Below, piece by piece: positions 1 through 7,454 of a stretch of DNA of 64,000 nucleotides. This stretch comes from Candidatus Acetothermia bacterium (GTDB lineage Bacteria; Bipolaricaulota; Bipolaricaulia; RBG-16-55-9; JANLFV01). Within the stretch, counting starts at the first letter, position 1; each line of letters begins with the position of its first letter. The DNA is taken from NCBI GenBank assembly GCA_024653345.1, contig JANLFV010000001.1, forward strand, positions 248,001 to 312,000, written 5' to 3'. The position numbers and the translations under genes were made by a program. Below the pieces are notes generated by a model. The model was not told the DNA's origin and did no database searches. It was given only the letters and a program-made list of their open reading frames with translations.

Positions 1-1103
1 ACCGCGATGTAGGCCGGGACCTTGCTATTCTCCACCTCCCCCTCGACGGTGAAGTAGGTGAGGGCGAAGTTGGTGGTGACCAGGACCGGGCTCTCCTCAT
101 TCGGGGCCCCGACCTCATAGAGCTTGGGCTCGATGGCGTTGGGGACCTGCGGGTCGGTGTAGATGTTCTGCCGGACGGTCAGGAGCGGGAGGAGTTGCCA
201 GCTCTCGGCCCTGTTCAGGACCACGAGGCTCCCATACTTGCAGATGTAGGCCGTGGCTTCGGCGGCCTCTTCCATTGGCGAGTTGGAGTTGGTGAAGACC
301 ATCGTGGGGTAGCCCAGCGGGCGGAAGGTCTTCTCCAGCGCGAGCCTCCGGATGAGGACCAATCTGGTCAGGTTCTCCAGGAGCCCCTTCCCCCCGGGGT
401 CGAGGACCAGGTCCTCGACCCCCTTCCCTTTCACTCGTTCGACGAGCTCGACCAGCCCCTCCAGCGTCGGGGCCCGGACCGCCAGTGGGACCTTGTATTT
501 CGCCGCCAGCGCGCTCATCTCCTCCCAGTTCTCGGGGGTGGCGGCCCAGATCAGCGACCGGCCCTCAGCTACGGCCTCGAGGGCCGGCGCGAGGGCCTTC
601 GGATCGGGGCAGAGGAGGACCAGTGGGAGCTTCGTCCTCCCCTTGACCCGCTCGACCGCCGCGGCATAGCGGTTCCCGTCGCTCCCCTGGGCCTGGTGCT
701 CGACCGCCACCAGGTCCACGCCGATCTCCTGGCCCACGCGGACGAACCTCAGGCCGTTGATCTTCTCCACCCGCCTGTCCAGCTCCTCATCGCTCAGGCC
801 GGCCTGGACCTTGACCGCGAGCCCCGTCGGATGATGAAACTTCTCCTCATGGTGGAAGAGGACCGTCTCCCCGCCGAGCACGAGCTCCTTCTCGCCCGTT
901 CCGATCCGGACCGTCCGCATCGGCGGGGCCTGGGCCTCCCCGAGGGCGGCCTTGGCCTCGGCGGAGGCATGAGGGCACTGCTCGAGGGCCACTTTCTTCG
1001 CCGCCACCTGCATGGCGAAGGCCATACATGTGGGGAAGCGGCAGTCCCCGCAATTGGTCTTCGGCAGGAGCTTGTATATGTCGATGCCAGTCAGCTTCTT
1101 CAC
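1..1103 (-). CDS. acsC: Corrinoid iron-sulfur protein large subunit AcsC/CdhE (partial, runs off left edge)
   Basis: This is the gamma subunit of the CODH/ACS complex. Together with AcsD it carries the methyl group from methyltetrahydrofolate on a corrinoid to the A-cluster of acetyl-CoA synthase. The frame is open from a GTG at 1103 to the window edge, giving 367 residues without a stop. The N-terminus begins MKKLTGIDIYKLL and carries the cysteine cluster NCGDC-x4-C at residues 18-26 plus a later Cys (EQCPHA), the four ligands expected for its 4Fe-4S cluster. A TIM-barrel-like region follows. GGAGG lies 8 nt before the GTG, which fixes the start. It follows acsB by 22 nt and is in the same operon. 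The C-terminal corrinoid-binding half lies outside the window. Confidence 0.93.
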   Translation of the reverse strand, partial: MKKLTGIDIYKLLPKTNCGDCRFPTCMAFAMQVAAKKVALEQCPHASAEAKAALGEAQAPPMRTVRIGTGEKELVLGGETVLFHHEEKFHHPTGLAVKVQAGLSDEELDRRVEKINGLRFVRVGQEIGVDLVAVEHQAQGSDGNRYAAAVERVKGRTKLPLVLLCPDPKALAPALEAVAEGRSLIWAATPENWEEMSALAAKYKVPLAVRAPTLEGLVELVERVKGKGVEDLVLDPGGKGLLENLTRLVLIRRLALEKTFRPLGYPTMVFTNSNSPMEEAAEATAYICKYGSLVVLNRAESWQLLPLLTVRQNIYTDPQVPNAIEPKLYEVGAPNEESPVLVTTNFALTYFTVEGEVENSKVPAYIA

Positions 1104-1125
1104 CGCGGTTCCCTCCTGGACTGGA

Positions 1126-1305
1126 CTAGATGATCGGCTCCATCTCCAGGGCCGGATGGCCCACCTTCCGGAGGAACTCCAGGAGCTCCTCGGTGGTCGT
1201 GGCCTCCTCTTCAGTGGCGATCTTATCGATCAAGTCCGGCTCACCGATCTCCTGGAGCCTCTTCTCGAGCCGCTCCCGGATCTCCTCCTTCAGTTCCTTC
1301 GGCAT
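1126..1305 (-). CDS. acsB: AcsB C-terminal fragment (frame 3)
   Basis: This 59-residue frame starts MPKELKEEIRERL and ends GHPALEMEPII. It is the conserved C-terminal tail of acetyl-CoA synthase beta (the Moorella protein ends GHPALTMDPIM). Its ATG is the internal methionine of the family's IVWMPK motif, so it is the continuation of the frame-2 fragment after the shift at 1324-1329. acsC follows after 22 nt. Confidence 0.75.
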   Translation of the reverse strand: MPKELKEEIRERLEKRLQEIGEPDLIDKIATEEEATTTEELLEFLRKVGHPALEMEPII

Positions 1306-2831
1306 CCAGACGACCCTCCTGATCCCCCCTCAGCGGAGATGAACTTCTCGCTGGTGATGTAGAGCTTCCCGATCCCCAAAAAGCCGGGGGTCTGGACCCC
1401 GCCGCCGATCTCGCCGGCCATGGTGGAGAAGGTCATCCCGATCGGGGTCATCCCCATGTATTCCCGGTTTACGAGCATCACCCCGTTCGTCTCGGGCAAG
1501 ACCGCGGCGATCACCTCGAAGCAGCCGCAGCTCGTTTGAGGGTCGGTCATGATGGAATACATGCTCACGCGCTCGAGGTTCCCGTTAGAGGCCTGGGCGA
1601 CATACTCATTGACCCCGGCGAAGATCCCGTGGACCGGGTCGAGGACCTCGCCCTTCTTCACCGGCTTGTTCGGGCCGTGGGGGTCCATCTCGTAGCTCGC
1701 GCCGCAGTCGAGCCAGGTGTAGGCCCCGCAGAGGCCCAACCGCTGGGGGGTGACGATGCAGACATGGTTCGGGGCATAGGACTGGCAGAGGATGCAAGAA
1801 TAGAATGTATCGACACTTTCGTCCTTGAGCCCCATGACTCGCTCGTCCCGCTGGCGGTAGATCTTCCGCGCCTCCTCGATCAGCCGGTCGACTTGGGCCT
1901 GGTCGGTGACGATCTTGACCTGGACCTTATCGACGATCGCCCCGAAGTCCTCCTTGAACTTGGCGACGAGGACCTCGCCGTAGTGCCGCAAGCGAAAGCC
2001 CTTCTGATAGGCCTCCTTGCTGATCCTCACCCAGGGGATGTCCCGCTGGCCGATGTGCATCACCCCGTTGATGCAACTGATGAAGTGGTGGATCCGCCGC
2101 TCGAGCACCGGCTCGAAGTCCACCTTCAGGTTCCGCCCGGCCACATCGACGATCAAGCCCAGGGGCATCGCCTCGCCCTCCTTGGCCTGGTCGATGTCCG
2201 GTCCGATCAGCTCGATCTTGCCGTCCTCGACCTCCTCCATCGGCCGGGCCCGCAGGAGCTCGAAGGCCGTGGAATATTTCCCGCCGAACTCGACATAGAG
2301 GTTCTCCTTCCGGACCCGCTCGCCCTCGAAGCCCGCACCATAAGGGACGGGGATGGGGATCTTAGTGATCTTGAGCTTGAGGCCCCGGACCTCCACGGCC
2401 TTGGTCACGATCTTGTCCAATGGGACCCCGGAGACGACATGCTCGTAGGTGCAGATCCCCCTGGGAAGGATCTGGGGGATGTTCACATCCGAGATAACGG
2501 GGAAGCCGAAGTTGATCGCCCCCGCGGCGGTAGCATACTTCTCATCGGTGAGGAGCTGGCCGCCGTCCGCGTGGGGATCGTGGTCCGCGTCGAGGGCCAG
2601 GACGAAGGCATGGACCCTCTCTTTGTTGTAAAGCAAGATCTTCCGCGCCGCCTCCAGGTCCCCGGGCTTGACCCCACCGAAGGTCATCGCCGCCCTCGCG
2701 GCGAAATTGAGGGCATGGACCGCGGCTGAAGTATCTTTCCCGTAGGGGACAAGGAAGGTGTCCCAATTCATCTCCACGCCCTCTTCATGCAACTGCTCGG
2801 CCATCGAGCGGCCGTTGGTGTTCGAGGCCAT
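1290..2831 (-). CDS. acsB: AcsB central and A-cluster fragment (frame 2)
   Basis: This 513-residue frame carries most of acetyl-CoA synthase: the segment binding the corrinoid protein and the A-cluster domain (CILCQ, HVCIVTPQRLGLCG, TSCGCFEVI, MTPIGMTFSTMAGEIGGGVQTPGF). The first ATG in the frame, at 2831, is internal to the domain (VFMASNTNG), and homologous sequence extends upstream of it to about 2885. The natural start is therefore not here. The last residues after ISAEGG are out of frame because of the missing G at 1324-1329. Confidence 0.8.
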   Translation of the reverse strand: MASNTNGRSMAEQLHEEGVEMNWDTFLVPYGKDTSAAVHALNFAARAAMTFGGVKPGDLEAARKILLYNKERVHAFVLALDADHDPHADGGQLLTDEKYATAAGAINFGFPVISDVNIPQILPRGICTYEHVVSGVPLDKIVTKAVEVRGLKLKITKIPIPVPYGAGFEGERVRKENLYVEFGGKYSTAFELLRARPMEEVEDGKIELIGPDIDQAKEGEAMPLGLIVDVAGRNLKVDFEPVLERRIHHFISCINGVMHIGQRDIPWVRISKEAYQKGFRLRHYGEVLVAKFKEDFGAIVDKVQVKIVTDQAQVDRLIEEARKIYRQRDERVMGLKDESVDTFYSCILCQSYAPNHVCIVTPQRLGLCGAYTWLDCGASYEMDPHGPNKPVKKGEVLDPVHGIFAGVNEYVAQASNGNLERVSMYSIMTDPQTSCGCFEVIAAVLPETNGVMLVNREYMGMTPIGMTFSTMAGEIGGGVQTPGFLGIGKLYITSEKFISAEGGSGGSSGCRRN

Positions 2832-2883
2832 GAAGACGAGGATGTTCCTCTCCTGGAGGGAGCGGGCCAGCTCGACCGCCTCC

Positions 2884-3345
2884 TTAATTCGTCGGCAAGG
2901 CCCCGACGCAGGCGGCGAACCCCGGCATCCGGCCGTCGACGAGCTTGATCCCCTGCGTTCTGAGAATGGAATCGTCGGTGAACCCGAGCCAGGGCTCCTT
3001 CGGCTCCTCTCCCCTCAAGTATTTGAGGGCCTCGATGATCTCCTCCGCGATCAGGGTGGCGATCCCCGCGTCCAGGGCGTTCCCAAGATAAGGGAGCCAG
3101 AGCCGCTCCTCCGGGACCGGCGGGAGGAGGGATTTAGCCCAGTCGAGGGCCTTCTGGGCGTCGGCCAGGGTCTTGACCTCCAGCCCGGTGAGGGCGAGGA
3201 TCAAGGGCAAGTAGTAGGCCGTATTGGGGAAGCCGATCCCCTTCTCCGGCCCGAAGGCCTCGACCGCCTGGCGGAGCCCCTCCTCCGCCTGGGCCACATA
3301 CTTGTGCGCGCCGCGGATGGCCGCACTGGCGATGATCCTCGACAT
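2884..3345 (-). CDS. acsB: AcsB N-terminal fragment (frame 1)
   Basis: This 153-residue open frame matches the N-terminal domain of acetyl-CoA synthase beta (FPNTAYYLPLI, AEEIIEALKYL, GIKLVDGRMPG). It stops at a TAA created by an apparent one-base insertion at 2884-2889. The ATG at 3345 is preceded by AAGGAGG. It starts 12 nt after the FAD oxidoreductase stop. In frame 2 the sequence continues at once with KEAVELARSLQERN, which aligns with the next segment of the family. It should therefore be read as part of the full acsB locus and not as a separate protein. Confidence 0.8.
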   Translation of the reverse strand: MSRIIASAAIRGAHKYVAQAEEGLRQAVEAFGPEKGIGFPNTAYYLPLILALTGLEVKTLADAQKALDWAKSLLPPVPEERLWLPYLGNALDAGIATLIAEEIIEALKYLRGEEPKEPWLGFTDDSILRTQGIKLVDGRMPGFAACVGALPTN

Positions 3346-3357
3346 CTTTCAACCTCC

Positions 3358-4659
3358 TTAACTCACGAGCCTCATCGTCTCGATCAATTCCTGGTATTCC
3401 CGCTCGGGGAACCGCTCGCTCCGGCCCTCGATGAGCGGCAGGACCTCCGAGAAGCCGAACGACTCCCGGAGGAGCTGGTCCTTGAGCCCGGCGACGCTCA
3501 CGCCCTTCGCCACGAGCGAGCGGATGAGCCCGGCATTCTCGATCTCCCCGACCAGGATGAACCCCACCACCCGGTCGCCGCGGAGGACCAGCCGCTTATA
3601 GACCCGCGGCGCGGGCTGGACGATCAGCTCCTCATCGAAGTCCCGCTCGCGCAGGCCCGCCAGCCCGGCGGAGATGACCGGGAGGTCGAAGAGCTGGACG
3701 GAGTTCATCCCGATCGAGCCCCGGTAGACCGCCTCCTTCGCCGCCATGTTCAGCCCCGCGACCCGCCCCTGCTCCACGGCGCAAGGCCAGAGGGCGTTGG
3801 TCCAGTGCTCCCCACGGACCACATCGTAGCTCTGGGCCACATCCCCCGCGGCATAGATGTTCGGGATGTTCGTCCGGCAGTGCTCGTCGATGATGATCCC
3901 GTAATCATACCGGACCTCGGTCCCCTCGACCGGCTCGAGGTTGGCCCGGACTCCCTTCCCGACGACGACAAGCTGGCAGGGGAGCTCCTCGCCTGATCTC
4001 ATGAGCACGCCCGTGACCTGGCTGTCGCCCAGGATCTTCGCCGGCTCCATCCCGGTGGCGACCTTGATCCCGTGGGCCTCCAGAAGCTCTCCGTAGATCT
4101 CGCTCGCCCGGGCGTCGATCATCTGGGAGAGGAGGTGGGGCGAGCCGACGGCCACGGTCACCTCGACCCCGCGGGCCCGAAGGCCGACGGCTGCCTTCAG
4201 GCCCACCAGGCCCCCGCCGAGGACGACTGCCTCCTTCACCTCGGGGAGGAGCCTTAGCATCTCCTTCGCGTCCTTAAGCGTCCGGAAGCCGAAGACGCCC
4301 CTCTTCTCGAGCCCCTCGATCTCGGGGAAGACCGGCACGGCCCCGGTGGCGAGGAGCAGATTGTCGTATTCCAGTTCCTCGCCGTTATCGAGGATCACCC
4401 GGTTGGCCCGGGGCTCGACCCGGACGGCCCTCCTCCCGAGGCGGGCCTCGATCCGGTTCCGCTCGTAGAAGTCGGGCGGGCGATAGTAAATCCTCTCCTC
4501 GGGGAGCTCGCCCGCGAGGTAGTAAGAGATGAGGGGACGGGAATATAAGGGGTTGGGCTCATCAGAGATCATGACGATCTCGCAGGTGGGATCGGCCCGG
4601 CGGAGGGCCTCAGCGGCGCTGATCCCGGCCGCGCTGCTCCCGATGATGATGTTCTTCAA
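3358..4659 (-). CDS. FAD/NAD(P)H-dependent oxidoreductase (FNOR-like)
   Basis: This 433-residue protein belongs to the pyridine nucleotide-disulfide oxidoreductase family. It has an N-terminal FAD dinucleotide fold (IIGSSAAGISAAEAL), a second NAD(P)-binding fold near residue 145 (VLGGGLVGLKAA) and the FAD signature IYAAGDVA near residue 270. The start is a TTG at 4659 that overlaps the ferredoxin stop codon (TATTGAAG). GGAGGTGG about 8 nt upstream supports it. Known CODH clusters pair a CooF-type ferredoxin with such an enzyme to exchange electrons between ferredoxin and NAD(P)H. Its place between the ferredoxin and acsB suggests the same job here (inference). The exact electron partners are not shown by sequence. 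Confidence 0.85.
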   Translation of the reverse strand: MKNIIIGSSAAGISAAEALRRADPTCEIVMISDEPNPLYSRPLISYYLAGELPEERIYYRPPDFYERNRIEARLGRRAVRVEPRANRVILDNGEELEYDNLLLATGAVPVFPEIEGLEKRGVFGFRTLKDAKEMLRLLPEVKEAVVLGGGLVGLKAAVGLRARGVEVTVAVGSPHLLSQMIDARASEIYGELLEAHGIKVATGMEPAKILGDSQVTGVLMRSGEELPCQLVVVGKGVRANLEPVEGTEVRYDYGIIIDEHCRTNIPNIYAAGDVAQSYDVVRGEHWTNALWPCAVEQGRVAGLNMAAKEAVYRGSIGMNSVQLFDLPVISAGLAGLRERDFDEELIVQPAPRVYKRLVLRGDRVVGFILVGEIENAGLIRSLVAKGVSVAGLKDQLLRESFGFSEVLPLIEGRSERFPEREYQELIETMRLVS

Positions 4660-5153
4660 TACGGGACCACCTCCTCCTCTAGGAGCCGCTTAAACTCCAC
4701 GAACTCCCCGGCGAAGAGGGCCTCGGTCGGACAGGCCTCGACGCAGGCATATCTCGCCCGGCCGGCCTTCCCTTCCCGGTCGGGGCAGAGGTCGCACTTC
4801 AGGGCCACCTTGAGCTTGCTGGGGGTGATCGCCCCGAACGGGCAGGCCATCACGCACATCCAGCAGCCGACGCACCTCTCCTGGTCGACGAGCACGACCC
4901 CGTCTTCATGGTGCATCGCCCCGGTGATGCAGGCATCAACGCACGGCGCGGGGTCGCAGTGGTGGCAAGCGAGCGAGATGTTCAGGCTCACGCTGCCGAA
5001 AGGGGCGGCCTGGACCTCGCGTCGCCCGACGGGGGCCTCGCCCTCCAGGACCGCGCGGAAGAGGTCCTTGCTCGAGGAATGCTCGACAGCACAGGCGAGC
5101 TCACAGGCCCCGCAGGCCAGGCAGCGGCGCAGGTCGCAGAAGATTCTCTCCAT
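4656..5153 (-). CDS. CooF-like 4Fe-4S ferredoxin
   Basis: This is a 165-residue polyferredoxin of the HydN/CooF type. Four cysteine clusters are visible: CDLRRCLACGACELAC, CHHCDPAPCVDAC, CVGCWMCVMAC and CDLCP...CVEACP. It likely shuttles electrons between CODH/ACS and the FAD oxidoreductase encoded next. An upstream TTG at 5228 keeps the frame open, but it lies inside the -35 box of a promoter. The ATG at 5153 (MERIFCDLRRC) with GGAGGA just before it is the better start. The gene overlaps the next one by two bases. It is the first gene of the transcription unit leading to acsB and acsC. Confidence 0.9.
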   Translation of the reverse strand: MERIFCDLRRCLACGACELACAVEHSSSKDLFRAVLEGEAPVGRREVQAAPFGSVSLNISLACHHCDPAPCVDACITGAMHHEDGVVLVDQERCVGCWMCVMACPFGAITPSKLKVALKCDLCPDREGKAGRARYACVEACPTEALFAGEFVEFKRLLEEEVVPY

Positions 5154-5199
5154 CTTCTCCTCCAATTCGGCCCTACACGGGAATGGGGCACCAGCCGGG

Positions 5200-5228
5200 A
5201 TTATAGCATTGGGCCTGCTGGTGATCAA
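5200..5228 (-). promoter_or_regulatory. Promoter of the ferredoxin-FNOR-acsB-acsC unit
   Basis: On the minus strand TTGATC (5223-5228) and a perfect TATAAT (5200-5205) are separated by 17 nt. The predicted start of transcription is about 40 nt before the ferredoxin ATG at 5153. It lies in the 93-nt gap after cooC. Confidence 0.75.
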
Positions 5229-5246
5229 GTCCGGAGCTGAGGGCGA

Positions 5247-6029
5247 TCAGCGGGCCGAAGGCCGCCTCTCAGCTCCCGAGATCGCCTCCGTCAGGGAGGT
5301 GAAGATCGCCCCAATCTCGTGGCGGAGGAGGCCATCGGGCTCAAGCTGGGGGAGCCCGCCCGGGCTGAGGATGCGCAGTTGCTCGCTATAGCTGAGGGAG
5401 CCGAGGAGGGGGAGATCCGGGGGCAGGCCCCGCTCGATCGCCTCCCGCTCAAGGGGCTCACGGACCCTGTTCCCCACGGCCAGGACATGGCGGAGGCCGA
5501 TCTCCCGGGCGAGCTTTGAGATCCTCGCGGCGGTCTGGAGGCTCCTCGGATCGGGGTCGACCACCACGATGAGGCCGTCGACCCCCTGGGCTGTCCCCCG
5601 CCCGAGGTGCTCGATCCCGGCCTCCATGTCGACGATCACCAGCTCATCCCGCTCGAGAAAGAGGTGCCGCAGCAGGCCGCGGAGGAAGCTGTTCTCGGGG
5701 CAGGCGCAGCCGCCACCGCCCTTCCGGATCGCCCCGAGGACCATCACCCTGATCCCGTCCTTGTAGACGGAGTAGCGGTCGGGTATGTCCTCCACCCTGG
5801 GATTGAGCTTGATGAGCCCCGCGGCTTCCCCCACCCGCTCCTTGATCAACTCCTGCAGCTCGGCCAGGGGGGTGATCTCCGCCTCGATCCCTAGAGTAGC
5901 GGCTAGATTGGCGGCGGGGTCGGCGTCGACCGCCAGGACCCGGTAGCCGCGGGAGACGGCCTCCCGCGCCAGGAGGGCCACCAGGGTCGTCTTCCCCACC
6001 CCGCCCTTACCCGAGATCGCCAGCTTCAT
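5247..6029 (-). CDS. cooC: CooC/AcsF-type Ni-insertion ATPase
   Basis: This is a 260-residue MinD/NifH-family ATPase that matures CO dehydrogenase or acetyl-CoA synthase by nickel delivery. A deviant Walker A (GKGGVGKT, residues 7-14) opens the protein. A CxC pair (C108, C110 in GGGCACP) matches the metal-binding motif of CooC dimers, and VIVDMEAG is the Walker B/switch region. Its ATG overlaps the stop of the DUF3786-like gene (ATGA), so the two are translationally coupled. It sits directly upstream of the ferredoxin/acs unit. Confidence 0.92.
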   Translation of the reverse strand: MKLAISGKGGVGKTTLVALLAREAVSRGYRVLAVDADPAANLAATLGIEAEITPLAELQELIKERVGEAAGLIKLNPRVEDIPDRYSVYKDGIRVMVLGAIRKGGGGCACPENSFLRGLLRHLFLERDELVIVDMEAGIEHLGRGTAQGVDGLIVVVDPDPRSLQTAARISKLAREIGLRHVLAVGNRVREPLEREAIERGLPPDLPLLGSLSYSEQLRILSPGGLPQLEPDGLLRHEIGAIFTSLTEAISGAERRPSAR

Positions 6030-6652
6030 CTAATCTTGATCAGCTTGGAGCAGAGCATCCTCCCGAGAATCGCCAGTCCGTCGATAGGAAGATAGCGGCC
6101 GGCCGCGGCATCGAAGAGGACGGTGGCTCTGGGGGCGAACTCCTCGTCCCCGCGCCAGTAGACCACGGCCATCCGGATGTGAGGCAGGACCCTGAAGGCG
6201 AAGGCGGCGTCCCCAAGCTCCAGGGGCTCCCCCCCGAGGGCGAGCGCGGCCAGCTTGAGGCCTTCTAAGTCGTTCCCGAAGGCCCGGACGAGGCTGTCCC
6301 CCGAATACCCTTGGAAGGCCCGGTAATAGAACTGGCCTTCGGGGAGCTCGCGGAAGGCGAGCCACTCCCCCGAAGGAGGGGGCTCAGTGGCGGTGGCGCG
6401 CCACTCGGCCCGCCGGAGGTAGTCGAGCAAGAGGGCCTGGATCTCCGCCGGTGCGGGCTGGCCCCTTTCCAACTCGTAGACCACTAGCTCAGGGTGGGTG
6501 ATCCGATGCTCGCAGTCTAAGAGGCGGAGGAGCAATTCCCCATCACGGTATTCCGCCCCGGAGAGGGCAGCCAGCTCTTCCGCCTTTCGGCTCCTCAACT
6601 CGGCCCGAGCCGCCTCGATTGAAGGCTGGAGCGACCTGCGCCATCCCTCCAT
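6026..6652 (-). CDS. DUF3786-like protein of CODH/ACS clusters
   Basis: This is a 208-residue soluble protein with no signal peptide or membrane segment. I recognise it as DUF3786-like. That family is repeatedly found beside CODH/ACS and corrinoid methyltransferase genes, and its biochemical role is unknown. Conserved-looking stretches are ELRSRKAEELA, LVRAFGNDLEGL, FRVLPHIRMAVVYWRGDEEF and the C-terminal AILGRMLCSKLIKI. The stop overlaps the ATG of cooC. A -10 box ends 9 nt before its ATG, so it probably heads its own transcript with cooC. A role in assembly of the complex is inference from context only. Confidence 0.75.
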   Translation of the reverse strand: MEGWRRSLQPSIEAARAELRSRKAEELAALSGAEYRDGELLLRLLDCEHRITHPELVVYELERGQPAPAEIQALLLDYLRRAEWRATATEPPPSGEWLAFRELPEGQFYYRAFQGYSGDSLVRAFGNDLEGLKLAALALGGEPLELGDAAFAFRVLPHIRMAVVYWRGDEEFAPRATVLFDAAAGRYLPIDGLAILGRMLCSKLIKIR

Positions 6653-6661
6653 TCCTCGCCC

Positions 6662-6690
6662 ATGGTAGCGCAGCCGGGCCGAGGGTTCAA
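6662..6690 (-). promoter_or_regulatory. Promoter of the DUF3786-cooC unit (leaderless type)
   Basis: TTGAAC (6685-6690), a 17-nt spacer and TACCAT (6662-6667) on the minus strand. The -10 box ends 9 nt before the ATG at 6652, leaving little or no 5' leader. Confidence 0.6.
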
Positions 6691-6700
6691 TGGTGTGAGC

Positions 6701-7312
6701 TTATCTCACCTTGGCTAGCTCCCGTCTCTCCTTCTCCTCCGGGCTCTTCCTCGCGGCCGGCCCGACAGGGAGGACCGGCCTCCCCCAGGTGGCCTCCAGC
6801 ACGACCGCGAGCGAGGTATACCAGGCGGAGAGGGCGCAGAGGATCCCCTCAAAGCCGGCGATCCGATGGACGATGGGGACGAAGACCCCGATGGCTAAGA
6901 GGAAGAAGAGGATCGTCAAGGTGACGAAGACCACGGTCACGGCCTTCGAGACCCTGAGTGCCCCGAAGGTCATATACCCGGTGAAGATCCCCCAGGCGAT
7001 GAGGAAGACCGCCAGCCCTTCCTTGGGGATGGGGGGAAAGATCCCCATCTGGACGAAGATCTCCATCAAGGCGAAGCCCATCCAGAAGGCCCCGTAGGAA
7101 CTGAAGGCCGTGGCCCCGAAGGTGTTCCCCGCCCGGACCTCCCACATCCCGGCGAGGAACTGGGCCAAACCGCCGTAGAAGAGGCCCATGGGGAGGACCA
7201 TCCCCAGGCTCTCCGGGGGGATCAGCCCGGCGTTCACGATGTTCAGGATGAAGGTGGTGAGGGCAAACCCTCCCAGCCCCAAGGCCGCGGGATTGGCCAA
7301 GTCCTTATTCAT
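6701..7312 (-). CDS. Acetate permease, YaaH/SatP (GPR1/FUN34) family
   Basis: This is a 203-residue inner-membrane protein with six predicted hydrophobic segments. The family signature NPAALGLGGFALTT is at the N-terminus, followed by GLFYGGLAQFLAGMWE. Members move acetate or succinate with protons. GGAGG lies 9 nt before the ATG. It follows acetyl-CoA synthetase on the same strand after 142 nt and precedes the CODH/ACS genes, which ties acetate import or export to acetyl-CoA metabolism. No convincing own promoter is visible in the gap, so co-transcription with acs is likely. Confidence 0.92.
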   Translation of the reverse strand: MNKDLANPAALGLGGFALTTFILNIVNAGLIPPESLGMVLPMGLFYGGLAQFLAGMWEVRAGNTFGATAFSSYGAFWMGFALMEIFVQMGIFPPIPKEGLAVFLIAWGIFTGYMTFGALRVSKAVTVVFVTLTILFFLLAIGVFVPIVHRIAGFEGILCALSAWYTSLAVVLEATWGRPVLPVGPAARKSPEEKERRELAKVR

Positions 7313-7454
7313 GAGAAGACCTCCTTGATAGATTCCGGTGCTGCATCAATCTCGCTTCGATGACCGATCTCCTCCCCCCTTGAGAGAGGGTTGAGGTGCG
7401 GAACCTTCTCCCATCAAAGGGGAAGTTCACTCTGAAGCGCGAGGGACGGCTCAG

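Larger units (their letters stand above)
1126..3345 (-). pseudogene. acsB: Acetyl-CoA synthase catalytic subunit AcsB/CdhC, interrupted by two frameshifts
   Basis: AcsB makes acetyl-CoA from CO, a methyl group and CoA at the Ni-Ni-4Fe4S A-cluster. Three frames together cover a full-length protein (739 residues if both shifts are repaired; the Moorella enzyme is about 729). Frame 1 (3345 to 2884) is the N-terminal domain. Frame 2 (to 1290) holds the core, including CILCQSYAPNHVC, GLCGAY and TSCGCF, all the A-cluster cysteines. Frame 3 (to 1126) is the C-terminus, ending GHPALEMEPII. Shift one is at 2884-2889: minus-strand AATTAAGG would read through as N-K-E-A if one T were removed. Shift two is at the C run 1324-1329: a seventh G on the minus strand restores EGGIRRVVWMPKEL. 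Either sequencing errors or true inactivation would explain this. Start ATG at 3345 has GGAGG upstream. Confidence 0.9.

Noticed and set aside
2758-3996. 412-residue plus-strand frame across the acsB/FNOR junction
   Set aside because: It spans two real minus-strand genes and has no recognisable domain.
4656-5228. Upstream TTG start for the ferredoxin at 5228
   Set aside because: That TTG is the first half of the -35 hexamer of a consensus promoter, so it cannot be translated from this transcript; the ATG at 5153 has a ribosome site.
6701-7454. Separate promoter for the acetate permease in the 142-nt gap
   Set aside because: TATCAA near the ATG has no -35 box at a proper distance; co-transcription with acs is simpler.
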